From assembly GCF_035784015.1 (NCBI RefSeq), contig NZ_JALKOW010000004.1: a DNA stretch of 64,000 nucleotides; one strand, written 5' to 3'. The notes under the pieces are model-generated. The model was not told where the DNA came from. It did not search any database and saw nothing but the letters and a program-made list of their open reading frames with translations. Shown here piece after piece: positions 8,461 to 16,901 of the stretch; position 1 is the stretch's first letter, and each line of letters starts with the position of its first letter. A program made the position numbers and the translations under genes. This DNA is from Comamonas sp009360615 (GTDB lineage: Bacteria; Pseudomonadota; Gammaproteobacteria; Burkholderiales; Burkholderiaceae_C).

Positions 8461-8488
8461 CATTCCTAGAGAAAACCCACAAACATCC

Positions 8489-9037
8489 ATGACCAAGGTG
8501 CAGCGCCACCCCTGGCGGCAGCCGTCCGAGCTGGACGATCTGTTCCTCTACCATCTGGCCCGCCTGATGAGCTCGACCGGGACCATGGTGGTGCGCCTGT
8601 GCGAGGGCGGCTTCGGCATCACCCGGCGCGAGTGGCGCATGATCGGCCTGCTGGCTACCAAGGGCGCCATGCAGCCGTCCCGGCTCGCGGAGCTGGCGCA
8701 GCTCGATCGCACGCGGACCTCGCGCACCATTTCCGCCCTGATTGCCAAGGGGCTGCTGCACAAGCAGGGTATGGCCGGCGACGGGCGCCAGGCCATGGTG
8801 CAGCTGACGGCCGCCGGGCTGGCGCTGCACACCCAGCTGTTTCCGCAGATACAGGCGATCAATCAGGAGCTGCTCGGCGACGTCAGCGATGCCGAGCTTC
8901 AGGTGGTGTCGCAGGTCTTCGAGCGTGTTCGCTCCCGGGCGGCGCTCATGCAGGAGCAGGGCAGCTTTCCCAAGGCCGAGCGCCGTCGTGGCCGGGCCGC
9001 GGGCAGGCAGCCCGCCCCGGATGATGCCGCCGCCTGA
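8489..9037 (+). CDS. MarR-family transcriptional regulator
   Basis: Winged-helix regulator of 182 residues. The MarR core runs from about residue 20 to 150: ITRREWRMIGLLATKG, then the recognition helix region LAELAQLDRTRTSRTISALIAKGLL and the wing KQGMAGDGRQAMVQLTAAG. The C-terminal 30 residues (KAERRRGRAAGRQPAPDD) are basic and probably disordered. It is transcribed away from the Bug receptor and sulfatase genes and probably controls them. MarR proteins of this kind often respond to aromatic or phenolic acids. The effector here is unknown, but an aryl sulfate or its phenol would fit the neighbouring sulfatase. Confidence 0.88.
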   Translation: MTKVQRHPWRQPSELDDLFLYHLARLMSSTGTMVVRLCEGGFGITRREWRMIGLLATKGAMQPSRLAELAQLDRTRTSRTISALIAKGLLHKQGMAGDGRQAMVQLTAAGLALHTQLFPQIQAINQELLGDVSDAELQVVSQVFERVRSRAALMQEQGSFPKAERRRGRAAGRQPAPDDAAA

Positions 9038-9121
9038 CGGCCTGTGCACACCCCTATTGCCTGCGGGAGCCGCTGGGGCATACGCTAGGCCTTCCAGTCC
9101 GGCTTGAAGGGGAGGGACGTA

Positions 9122-10660
9122 ATGGGTCTGGCTCTGGTTCAAAGTCGTGCCCTGCTGGGTCTGCAGGCACCGGGTGTCACCGTCGAGGTCCATCTGGCCA
9201 ACGGCCTGCCGTCGTTCACCCTGGTGGGCCTGGCAGAGGTGGAGGTCAAGGAGGCGCGCGAGCGGGTGCGCGCGGCCATCGTCAATGCGGGGCTGGAGTT
9301 CCCGAACAACCAGCGCATCACGGTCAACCTGGCTCCGGCAGACCTGCCCAAGGACTCCGGCCGCTTTGACCTGCCGATAGCGCTGGGCATTCTGGCGGCC
9401 AGCGGGCAGATCGATGCCCAGCGGCTCGCCGACTATGAGTTTGCGGGTGAGCTGTCCCTGACCGGTGCGCTGCGCCCGGTGCGCGGGGCCCTGGCAACGG
9501 CGCTGGCCTTGCAGCGTCAGCAGCACCGCGTGCGGCTGGTGCTGCCGCCGGATAGTGCGCAGGAGGCCGCTTTCGTGCCGGCCATCCAAGTCTTCAGCGC
9601 TGCGCATCTGCTGGACGTGGTCAGGCAGTTCATCGCGCATGACGCCACCCTGGCGGAGCAGGGCGATGACGTGGAGGGCTGGCAGCGGGTGCACTCCATA
9701 CCCGCTGAGGCTTCTTTGCAGTCGCTGGATCTGCGCGAGGTGCGCGGCCAGATGCAGGCCAAGCGCGCGCTTGAAATTGCAGCTGCCGGCGCACATGGTG
9801 TGCTGATGATCGGCCCTCCGGGTTCGGGAAAATCCATGCTGGCCCAGCGCTTTGCCAGCTTGCTGCCGGGCATGACCGACGAGGAAGCGCTCGAAGCCGC
9901 AGCCATTGCCAGCCTCAGCGGCCGTTTCACGCCGCAGCTGTGGCGCCAGCGACCGTTTGCCGCGCCTCATCACACGGCCAGCTCCATTGCGCTGGTCGGC
10001 GGCGGCTCTCCGCCCCGGCCTGGCGAAATCTCCTATGCCCATTGCGGGGCGCTTTTTCTGGACGAGCTGCCCGAATTCGCGCGCAGTGCCCTGGAGGCCT
10101 TGCGCGAGCCGCTGGAGACCGGGCGCATCACCATCGCACGGGCCGCGCAGCGGGCGGAATTCCCGGCACGCTTCCAGCTGGTGGCCGCGATGAACCCCTG
10201 TCCCTGCGGCTACTGGGGCTCGCGCATCAGGGCCTGTCGCTGCTCGCCCGACCAGGTGGCCCGTTACCAGGCGCGCATCAGCGGCCCCTTGCTGGACCGC
10301 ATCGACCTGCATGTGGAGGTGGCGGCGCTGTCGCCCGAGGAGTTGCTGGCAGCGCCCGAAGGCGAGAGCAGCGAGGCCGTTCAGCAACGCGTGAGTGCGG
10401 CCAGGGACAGGGCCTTGCGGCGCCAGGGCCTGCCCAATCATCAGTTGCAGGGGGTGCAGCTCGACACGCATCTGCAGTTGCAGCCCGAAGCGCTGGCTTT
10501 TGCGCACAAGGCTGCGACGCGTCTGGGCTGGTCGGCGCGCGGCACGCACCGGGCCCTGAAGGTGGCGCGAACCATTGCCGATCTGGCGGGCTCGGACGCC
10601 ATCACGCAGGCCCATCTGGCCGAGGCCTTGCAATACCGCCGTGCGCTGATGCAGCCGTGA
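9122..10660 (+). CDS. comM: YifB/ComM-family Mg-chelatase-like AAA+ ATPase
   Basis: ComM-type hexameric helicase that promotes branch migration during natural transformation; older annotations call it Mg chelatase-like YifB. The 512 residues contain the N-terminal ChlI-like domain (GLQAPGVTVEVHLANGLPSF, residues 15-34). The Walker A motif GPPGSGKS lies near residue 232, Walker B GALFLDELPEF near residue 308, and a C-terminal domain ends with AHLAEALQYRR. A Cys-rich motif (NPCPCGYWG) near residue 360 is typical of the family. The ATG at 9122 follows GGAGGG, better than an upstream TTG at 9104. It is flanked by unrelated genes and probably monocistronic. Confidence 0.93.
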   Translation: MGLALVQSRALLGLQAPGVTVEVHLANGLPSFTLVGLAEVEVKEARERVRAAIVNAGLEFPNNQRITVNLAPADLPKDSGRFDLPIALGILAASGQIDAQRLADYEFAGELSLTGALRPVRGALATALALQRQQHRVRLVLPPDSAQEAAFVPAIQVFSAAHLLDVVRQFIAHDATLAEQGDDVEGWQRVHSIPAEASLQSLDLREVRGQMQAKRALEIAAAGAHGVLMIGPPGSGKSMLAQRFASLLPGMTDEEALEAAAIASLSGRFTPQLWRQRPFAAPHHTASSIALVGGGSPPRPGEISYAHCGALFLDELPEFARSALEALREPLETGRITIARAAQRAEFPARFQLVAAMNPCPCGYWGSRIRACRCSPDQVARYQARISGPLLDRIDLHVEVAALSPEELLAAPEGESSEAVQQRVSAARDRALRRQGLPNHQLQGVQLDTHLQLQPEALAFAHKAATRLGWSARGTHRALKVARTIADLAGSDAITQAHLAEALQYRRALMQP

Positions 10661-10672
10661 TGCCTGGCGTGC

Positions 10673-11602
10673 TCAGGCAGCCAGGGCCAGCGGCACGGGC
10701 CGTGCCTGCGTGGTTCGGGGATCGACGCCCAGCACCTGCGCAAATGCGTGCAATGCGGGAGACCAGCCCGCAACGGCGGCGGTCACAAAACAGGTGTCGA
10801 CAAAGGCCAGCTCCTGTCCGCTCCTGCCGGGCAAGGTCATCCAGTGCACGCCAAAGCGCTGCTGCTGGGCTTCGACCAGAGAGCGCGACAGCAGCGCATA
10901 ACCCATGCCGGCGGCCACGCAGCCGAGGATGGTGTCCAGCATGCCCAGCTCCATGATGCGCACCGCCGTCACCCCCATCGAGGCCATCAGCAGCTCGATC
11001 CGCTGGCGGTAGCTGCAGCCCTGGCGGAAGGCCAGGAACACGGCGTTGCCGAAGTCCGCAGCGGTGGGGAAGCGCGTCAGCGGCTGTCCGCTGACCAGCA
11101 CCAGCTCTTCGCGGAACAGCGGCCATGAATGCAGCTCGCTCTGCGGTGCGGCACCGTTGATGAAGGCGCAGTCGATGCGACCGGCCGCCAGCTCCACCAG
11201 CAATGCGGCCGTGGGCCGGGCATCCAGTTCCAGGTCGATGTCCGGATGCAGTCTGCGCAATTCGGCCAGCAGGGGCGGCAGGCGCAGGGCGGCCGTGGTT
11301 TCCATGGAGCCTATGCGCAAGGCGCCCTTGACCTGGCCGGCTGCAAATTGTGGGGTTTGCAGCATGGCCAGCACCTGGTCATGCGACTGCAGCATCTGCC
11401 GCGCAGCTTCCAGCAGCGTGCGCCCCGCCGGAGTGGGAAAGACCGGGCTGGCCCGCATCAGCAGCTGCACGCCCGCTTCGTCCTCGAGCTTTTTGATATG
11501 GGCCGTGACATTGGACTGCACGGTGTGCAGCCGCTGGGCCGCGGCACCAAAGCTGCCGCTTTCGCAGACGGCTTCGAACATGCGCAGGGATTTGAGTTGC
11601 AT
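10673..11602 (-). CDS. LysR-family transcriptional regulator
   Basis: LTTR of 309 residues. The N-terminal winged helix-turn-helix is MQLKSLRMFEAVCESGSFGAAAQRLHTVQSNVTAHIKKLE, followed by a substrate-binding domain with GALRIGSMETTAALRLPPLL. It is divergent from the MFS transporter gene at 11713 with about 110 bp between the starts, the usual arrangement for an LTTR controlling its neighbour. Its 3' end converges on comM, with 12 nt between stops. The effector is unknown. Confidence 0.9.
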   Translation of the reverse strand: MQLKSLRMFEAVCESGSFGAAAQRLHTVQSNVTAHIKKLEDEAGVQLLMRASPVFPTPAGRTLLEAARQMLQSHDQVLAMLQTPQFAAGQVKGALRIGSMETTAALRLPPLLAELRRLHPDIDLELDARPTAALLVELAAGRIDCAFINGAAPQSELHSWPLFREELVLVSGQPLTRFPTAADFGNAVFLAFRQGCSYRQRIELLMASMGVTAVRIMELGMLDTILGCVAAGMGYALLSRSLVEAQQQRFGVHWMTLPGRSGQELAFVDTCFVTAAVAGWSPALHAFAQVLGVDPRTTQARPVPLALAA

Positions 11603-11712
11603 GGGCGGCTCCAGTATCTTGAATTGCGATGCAAGTCATCATTTTGAATCATTGGACATGATCGAGTCGCTGCGTTTAGGCTAGATGCCAATTTCCCTCC
11701 GGAACCCGAGCT

Positions 11713-12894
11713 GTGATCGAGCGCAAAGAACTTCCCCTGCTGTTGACCGGTTTCATGGCCACCTTGAGCGGCGTCGGCCTGGCCCGTTTTGCCTATACGG
11801 CGCTGATGCCGCAGATGGTCCATGCAGGCTGGTTCAGCGGCGAGCAGGTGGCTTACCTGGGGGCCGCCAATCTGCTCGGCTATCTGATCGGGGCCCTGGT
11901 CGCCGCGCCGCTGGCCGAGCGCATGGGTGCGCTGCGCGTGCTGGTGATCTGCTGGGTGGCCGTGATGCTCAGCTTTGCAGGCTGCAGCCTGCCCCAGCCC
12001 ATGGCCCTGTTCTTTGTCTGGCGGCTGATCTCGGGCATTGCCGGGGCCGCGCTGATGGTGCTGGGCCCGTCGGTGGCCATGGCTGCCGCCGCGCCGCCGC
12101 GCCGCGCCACGCTGGGCCCGCTGATGTTCTGCGGCATTGGCGTGGGAGCCTTGCTGGCCGCCACCCTGGTGCCCATGTTTGCGCGCAGCAGCCTGAGCGC
12201 CGTCTGGTGGGCGCTGACGGCGCTATGTGCGCTGGCGCTTTACAGCGGATGGCATGCCGCGCGCCAGATCCCGCTGCATGCGCCAGTGGCGGTCCAGTCC
12301 GCGGCGACGGCCGCAACGTCCGCTGCAACGCCATGGAGCCTGGCGGTGATCCTGGTGTTGACCGCCTATGCCTGCGACGCCTTCGGCTTTGTGCCGCACA
12401 CCGTGTTCTGGGTGGACTACCTGGATCGCGAGCTGCAGCTGGGCGGCGCCTATGCCTCGACGCAATGGGCATTCTTCGGGCTTGGCGCGATGGTCGGGCC
12501 GCTGTGCGCGGCCTACTGTGCCACGCGCTGGGGCTGGTGGGGAACGACCACGGGCGCCTATGCTCTCAAGGCCGTGGCCATCGGCCTGCCGCTGGTCTGG
12601 GCCGGTTTCGGCGGTCATGCGCTGTCGGGTTTTGTGGTGGGGGCGCTGTCACCGGGCATGGCGGCCATCACCTCGGGTTATCTGATGCAGCTCATCGGCC
12701 CCGGCCAGCACAAGAAAATGTGGGGCTATGCCACGGCGGCATTTGCGCTGTTGCAGGCCAGCTCCGGCTATCTGATGGCATTTGTCTACGCCAGCAGCGG
12801 CAGCTATCGTCAGCTGTTCGTGCTGGGCTGCGCGGCGCTGGGCCTGGGGGCGCTGCTGGTGGCCTCCAGCCGTCTGGTCCGCGCGGCGCAATGA
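11713..12894 (+). CDS. YbfB/YjiJ-family MFS transporter
   Basis: Major facilitator superfamily carrier of 393 residues with about twelve predicted membrane helices. The start region LLLTGFMATLSGVGLARFAYTALMPQMV is characteristic of the YbfB/YjiJ group. A conserved helix-2/3 loop follows (APLAERMGALRVLV). The annotated start is a GTG at 11713 (GTG-ATC-GAG-CGC); no earlier ATG is in frame. It is divergent from the LysR gene and 34 nt upstream of the nitronate monooxygenase gene, so the two plus-strand genes may form an operon. The substrate is not known for most members. Confidence 0.86.
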   Translation: MIERKELPLLLTGFMATLSGVGLARFAYTALMPQMVHAGWFSGEQVAYLGAANLLGYLIGALVAAPLAERMGALRVLVICWVAVMLSFAGCSLPQPMALFFVWRLISGIAGAALMVLGPSVAMAAAAPPRRATLGPLMFCGIGVGALLAATLVPMFARSSLSAVWWALTALCALALYSGWHAARQIPLHAPVAVQSAATAATSAATPWSLAVILVLTAYACDAFGFVPHTVFWVDYLDRELQLGGAYASTQWAFFGLGAMVGPLCAAYCATRWGWWGTTTGAYALKAVAIGLPLVWAGFGGHALSGFVVGALSPGMAAITSGYLMQLIGPGQHKKMWGYATAAFALLQASSGYLMAFVYASSGSYRQLFVLGCAALGLGALLVASSRLVRAAQ

Positions 12895-12928
12895 TCCCTA
12901 TCGAGAAGTGACAACCAGGAGACGTGCG

Positions 12929-13996
12929 ATGAGCAAACTACCTTTGTGGATGACAGGCCTGGGTCTGCAGCATCCCATCATTCAGGCCCCGATGGCCGGG
13001 ACCTCGACCCCGCAGCTGGCGGCTGCCGTGAGCAATGCATACGCCCTGGGTTCGGTCGGCATAGGCGCCTACGGTCTTGAGCAGGCGCGCCAGCACATCG
13101 AGCAGACGCGCGCGCTGACCGATCGCCCCTTCAACGTCAACCTCTTCTGTCATCGTGCGCCGGTCGCAGATGCCGAGCGCGAAGCGCAGTGGCTGCGCTA
13201 TCTGGCGCCGGAGTTCGAGCGCTACGGCGCGTCCGTGCCGTCTGGCCTGCGCTGCATCTACGAGTCAGCGTTGGGCAATGCGCGGTTGCAGGCCATGTTG
13301 CTGGAGCTGCGCCCCACCGTGGTGAGCTTTCATTTCGGCCTGCCGGAGCAGAGCTTTGTCGATGCCTTGCGTGCTGCTGGCATCACCACGCTGGCCTGTG
13401 CCACCAGTCTCGACGAGGCGCGCCAGATCGAGCAGGCCGGGGTGGATGTGATCGTGGCCCAGGGCATGGAGGCGGGCGGCCATCGCGGCGCTTTCGTGCC
13501 AGAGCAGGACACTCTGATGGGGACTTTTGCGCTGGTGCGGCTGCTGGCGCGCGAGTCCCGCCTGCCCGTGGTCGCCGCCGGCGGCATCATGGACGGTGCA
13601 GGCATTGCCGCTGCGCTGCAGCTCGGAGCCTGTGCCGTGCAGATGGGCACGGCCTTCATCCTCTGCCCCGAATCCGCAGCCAGCCAGGCCTACCGCGCCG
13701 AGCTGCAAGGCGACAGCGCACAGCACACGGCCATCACCACCGCCATTTCCGGACGCCCTGCGCGCGGCATGTTCAACCGTCTGCACCAGCTGGGGAGAGA
13801 CTATGCGGGAGCAATGCCCGCCTATCCCATGGTGTATGACGCAGGCAAGGCGCTGCACCAGGCAGCCAGCTCGCAGGGCAGCAGCGACTATGCCGCGCAC
13901 TGGGCCGGCCAGGGCGCACCGCTGGCTCGCGCCATGCCTGCGGCCGAACTCGTGCGCACGCTGGCGCAGGAGCTGGAGCAGGCGGAGCACGCCTGA
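12929..13996 (+). CDS. Nitronate monooxygenase / 2-nitropropane dioxygenase family FMN enzyme
   Basis: TIM-barrel FMN enzyme of 355 residues. Visible signatures are HPIIQAPMAGTSTPQLAAAVSNA at the N-terminus, GMEAGGHRGAF near residue 180, and the phosphate-binding segment VAAGGIMDGAGIAAALQLGA near residue 213. Members oxidise alkyl nitronates to carbonyl compounds, while others are enoyl reductase-like, so the substrate stays open. The ATG at 12929 follows AGGAGA, so a longer frame starting inside the MFS gene is not real. It follows the MFS gene by 34 nt on the same strand, and a small-molecule exporter next to a nitronate-detoxifying enzyme is reasonable. Confidence 0.88.
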   Translation: MSKLPLWMTGLGLQHPIIQAPMAGTSTPQLAAAVSNAYALGSVGIGAYGLEQARQHIEQTRALTDRPFNVNLFCHRAPVADAEREAQWLRYLAPEFERYGASVPSGLRCIYESALGNARLQAMLLELRPTVVSFHFGLPEQSFVDALRAAGITTLACATSLDEARQIEQAGVDVIVAQGMEAGGHRGAFVPEQDTLMGTFALVRLLARESRLPVVAAGGIMDGAGIAAALQLGACAVQMGTAFILCPESAASQAYRAELQGDSAQHTAITTAISGRPARGMFNRLHQLGRDYAGAMPAYPMVYDAGKALHQAASSQGSSDYAAHWAGQGAPLARAMPAAELVRTLAQELEQAEHA

Positions 13997-14037
13997 GCGG
14001 GCTTGCGCGGATATGCGGCGAGTCAGGAGTCATCATC

Positions 14038-14085
14038 TGATTTGATAGCTGTCATCGCTTGTAATACAAAAGATCTGGATTGTTT
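14038..14085. repeat. Short intergenic repeat, family A (TGATAGCT...CGCTTG type)
   Basis: AT-richer segment beginning TTTGATAGCTGTCATCGCTTG, about 40 nt after the nitronate monooxygenase stop. It shares its core with segments near 22926, 45052, 57484 and 59303. A possible inverted partner (TAGCTATTGAAGCGA) lies at 14130-14145. Confidence 0.45.
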
Positions 14086-14127
14086 GTGCCAATATTTGAA
14101 TACTGACTCGCGATGACTGCTATGGTT

Positions 14128-15933
14128 TTAGCTATTGAAGCGAATGACCGATGCATCCTTTGAAGCGAACAGACGTTGCACCGCATCGGCGCGCCGCGCC
14201 AGCACCGCGCGCTGGTTGACGTAGCCCTTGTCGGTGATCTCTCCGGCCTCCGCGTCCGGCGGATCGGCCAGCACCAGCGCACAGCCGGGGCTTTGCGAGC
14301 TGCCCGCGCCTGCGTCGCGCTGCTCGTGCATCACGCGGCGCAGCGCCTGTGCCAGGGATTCGGGGGCGGCAGTGCCTGCAGGCGTGGCAAACACCAGCAT
14401 GCCCAGCTCGTCGCGGTCGTGGCCTGCGATGACGATGTCCTGCACCCATGGCGCCAGGCGCGACACCAGTTCCACGCGCAGCGTTCCCACCGAGACCCAG
14501 GTGCCGCTGGAGAGCTTGAAGTCCTCGGCCACGCGGCCGTTGAAGATGACGCCGCGCTCGGGCCGCTGCTCGTCCACGACGAAGCCGGCGTCGCCGATGC
14601 GGTAATAGCCTTCTTCGTCGAAGGCTGCGGCCGTTTCGCGCGGTGCGTCGCGGTAGCCGGGGAACACCGACACGCCCTTCACGCGCATTTCCTGCTTGCT
14701 GCCGTTGGGCACGAACTTGAGCTCCAGCCCGGGCAGCGGCGCACCTATGCACCCTGCACCGTCAAGCTGCCAGTGAGCCGAGGTGATCGCGGGCGAGGTC
14801 TCGGTGCAGCCCCAGGAAGTGGTCAGCCACAGGGGGCGGCCCGGGCGCACGCGCTGGGCCACTGCCTCCAGCCGCTTCCAGGTCGAGGGGGCCAGCGCCG
14901 CAGCCGCATAGAAGGCCAGGCGAAGGCGCGAGAGCATGTCCGCCGCCAGTTTGTCGTCGGCCTCCATCAGCGGCAGCACCATATCGAAGCCGCGCGGCAC
15001 GTTGAACCACAGCGTGGGGCGGACTTCGCGCAGATTGCGCACCGTCTTCTCGATCAGACCCGGTGCGGGCCGGCCCTCGTCGATGTAGAGCGTGCCGCCA
15101 TGCGCCAGCACCAGATGCAGGTTGTGGTTGCCGCCGAAGGTGTGGCTCCAGGGAAGCCAGTCCACGAGCACGGGCTTTTCCTGCTCCAGGAAGCGCCAGG
15201 TCTGCGCCATTTGCTGCTGGTTGGCGCACAGCATGCGGTGCGTGTTGATGACCACCTTGGGCGTGCCGGTGGAGCCCGAGGTCAGCAGGTATTTGGCATG
15301 TGTGTCGGGCGCGATGGCTTCATAGGCGGCGCGCACGGCGACTGTCTCGGGTCTGGCCATGAGAGCCTCGAAATCTAGCCCGCCAGGCCAGTGCTGTGCA
15401 TGCGCGCTGAAGACGCAGGGCGCGCGGGTTTCGCAGGCCGCCAGCGCCGGTCCGTAAAGGCGCGCGTCCGATGCGTAGATCAGCGCAGGCTGCAGCACCT
15501 GGAGCATCTGGCGCAGCCGCCCGAAGTCGCGCGCCGTGCGCGAGTAGGCGCTGGACAGCGAGCAGGCTGCCCGGCCCACGTGCATGGCGGCCAGCATCAG
15601 CACCGCGTGATCGATGGCGTTGTCCGACAGGATGACCACAGGGCCGGGGGGCAGATCCAGCTCCAGCAGTCCCTGCGCCGTGCGTCCCACGGCCTCGCGC
15701 AGCTCGCCCCAGTGGAGCATTCGCCAGCCGCTGCCGTCGGGCGTGCGCTCGGCCAGGGCCGGCGCCTCGGGGGTCTCGTACGCCCAGCGTTCCAGCCACT
15801 CGCCCACGCAACGTGCATAAGGCTTGAGCGCCACGGGCGATCGCAGCACGAAGCTGCCGTCGTCGAGATCAATGCGCAGGCTGCGCGGCGGTGCGACCTG
15901 CTGCGGGTCGGACAGGAAGTCTATGGCTTGCAT
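14128..15933 (-). CDS. AMP-binding acyl-CoA synthetase, feruloyl-CoA synthetase-like
   Basis: ANL-superfamily adenylating enzyme of 601 residues that should activate a carboxylic acid to its CoA thioester via an acyl-AMP. The P-loop-like A3 motif is YLLTSGSTGTPKVVINTHR near residue 215. A5 reads LTTSWGCTETSP and A7 YYRIGDAGFV. The overall pattern resembles bacterial feruloyl-CoA synthetases. The ATG at 15933 (MQAIDFLSDPQQ) has GGAG five bases upstream; a longer frame into the next gene is artefactual. The canonical A10 lysine region (EITDKGYVNQR) is present. It is the last gene of the minus-strand cluster with a 3-hydroxyacyl-CoA dehydrogenase-like enzyme, an ABC receptor and a BKACE. The acid substrate is unknown. 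Confidence 0.86.
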   Translation of the reverse strand: MQAIDFLSDPQQVAPPRSLRIDLDDGSFVLRSPVALKPYARCVGEWLERWAYETPEAPALAERTPDGSGWRMLHWGELREAVGRTAQGLLELDLPPGPVVILSDNAIDHAVLMLAAMHVGRAACSLSSAYSRTARDFGRLRQMLQVLQPALIYASDARLYGPALAACETRAPCVFSAHAQHWPGGLDFEALMARPETVAVRAAYEAIAPDTHAKYLLTSGSTGTPKVVINTHRMLCANQQQMAQTWRFLEQEKPVLVDWLPWSHTFGGNHNLHLVLAHGGTLYIDEGRPAPGLIEKTVRNLREVRPTLWFNVPRGFDMVLPLMEADDKLAADMLSRLRLAFYAAAALAPSTWKRLEAVAQRVRPGRPLWLTTSWGCTETSPAITSAHWQLDGAGCIGAPLPGLELKFVPNGSKQEMRVKGVSVFPGYRDAPRETAAAFDEEGYYRIGDAGFVVDEQRPERGVIFNGRVAEDFKLSSGTWVSVGTLRVELVSRLAPWVQDIVIAGHDRDELGMLVFATPAGTAAPESLAQALRRVMHEQRDAGAGSSQSPGCALVLADPPDAEAGEITDKGYVNQRAVLARRADAVQRLFASKDASVIRFNS

Positions 15934-15953
15934 GCATGCTCCTTTATGTGGGC

Positions 15954-16901
15954 TCAGAACAGCGAGCCCTGGGCCTTGGCACGTATCAGGTCGGTCAGCA
16001 GTTCGTCGCGCGTGCGCTCCAGCTCTTCCTCGCGGCGCATGCCGCGCGCCTCTGCCACGCCCTGCACCACATGAGCCTTGAGCGCCGGCGTCATGGCTGG
16101 ATTGCCAAGATCGCGCCACCAGCTCTCGATGGGGCCACCCAGGTGCTCCAGCAGATGCTGCATGCCGCCCTGTCCGCCAGACAGATGCAGGTTCATGAAT
16201 GGCCCCATCAGCGCCCAGCGCAGGCCAGGGCCGTGGGCGATGGCCGTGTCGATGTCGCTGACGCTGGCCACGCCCTGTTCAACGAGGTGAAAGGCCTCGC
16301 GCCACAGCGCGGCCTGCAGGCGGTTGGCGATGTGGCCAGCGATCTCGCGCCGCACGTGAATGGGGCGCTTGCCCAGCGCTGCATAGAAGTCCATGGCGCG
16401 CTGGATGCTGTCTGGCGAGGTGGCATCGCCACCACCCACTTCCACCAGCGGAATCAGGTGCGGCGGATTGAAGGGATGACCCAGAACCACGCGCTGCGGC
16501 GCTTTGCAGCGCACCTGCATGCCGCTGACCGGCAGGCCCGAGCTGCTGCTGGCCAGCAGAACCTGCGGCGGCGTGGCAGCGTCCATGCGCGCATAGAGGT
16601 CAGCCTTGAAATCGGCGCGCTCGGGGCCGCTTTCCTGCACGAAGTCGCAGCCGTCCAGCGCGCGCTCAAGTTCGGCATCGAAGCGCAGGCGTTCGGGCGA
16701 AGCTCCATCCGCCAGCCCCATGCGTTGCATGGTCGGCCAGTGGCGCTGCACCGCCTCGCGCAGGCGCTGCTCGGCGCCGGGAGCGGGATCGGTGGCCGTC
16801 ACTTCCAGGCCGTGCGCCAGGAAGAATGCGGCCCAGCTGGCACCGATCACGCCGGTGCCAACCACGGCCACGCGCCGTATCGCGAGTGCGGCCGCGCTCA
16901 T
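15954..16901 (-). CDS. 3-hydroxyacyl-CoA/L-carnitine dehydrogenase-like NAD-dependent enzyme
   Basis: NAD-dependent beta-hydroxyacid oxidoreductase of 315 residues. The Rossmann start is VAVVGTGVIGASWAAFFLAHG (residues 9-29). The catalytic His region reads VVLGHPFNPPHLIPLVEVGGG near residue 165, and the C-terminal domain contains GPGLRWALMGPFMNLHLSGG. This last block is shared with L-carnitine dehydrogenase and lambda-crystallin/L-gulonate dehydrogenase rather than with classic FadB. The ATG at 16901 overlaps the stop of the upstream receptor gene (ATGA) and has GGAAGA in front, so it is chosen over 16913. It probably makes the beta-keto acid that the nearby BKACE cleaves. Confidence 0.86.
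   Translation of the reverse strand: MSAAALAIRRVAVVGTGVIGASWAAFFLAHGLEVTATDPAPGAEQRLREAVQRHWPTMQRMGLADGASPERLRFDAELERALDGCDFVQESGPERADFKADLYARMDAATPPQVLLASSSSGLPVSGMQVRCKAPQRVVLGHPFNPPHLIPLVEVGGGDATSPDSIQRAMDFYAALGKRPIHVRREIAGHIANRLQAALWREAFHLVEQGVASVSDIDTAIAHGPGLRWALMGPFMNLHLSGGQGGMQHLLEHLGGPIESWWRDLGNPAMTPALKAHVVQGVAEARGMRREEELERTRDELLTDLIRAKAQGSLF

Noticed and set aside
8201..10633. An 810-residue minus-strand frame across the MarR and comM genes
   Set aside because: Spans two real plus-strand genes and an operator region, with no recognisable domains.
15934..16119. Longer start for the AMP-binding ligase
   Set aside because: Would overlap the dehydrogenase gene by over 160 nt; ATG 15933 has a ribosome site and family-like N-terminus.
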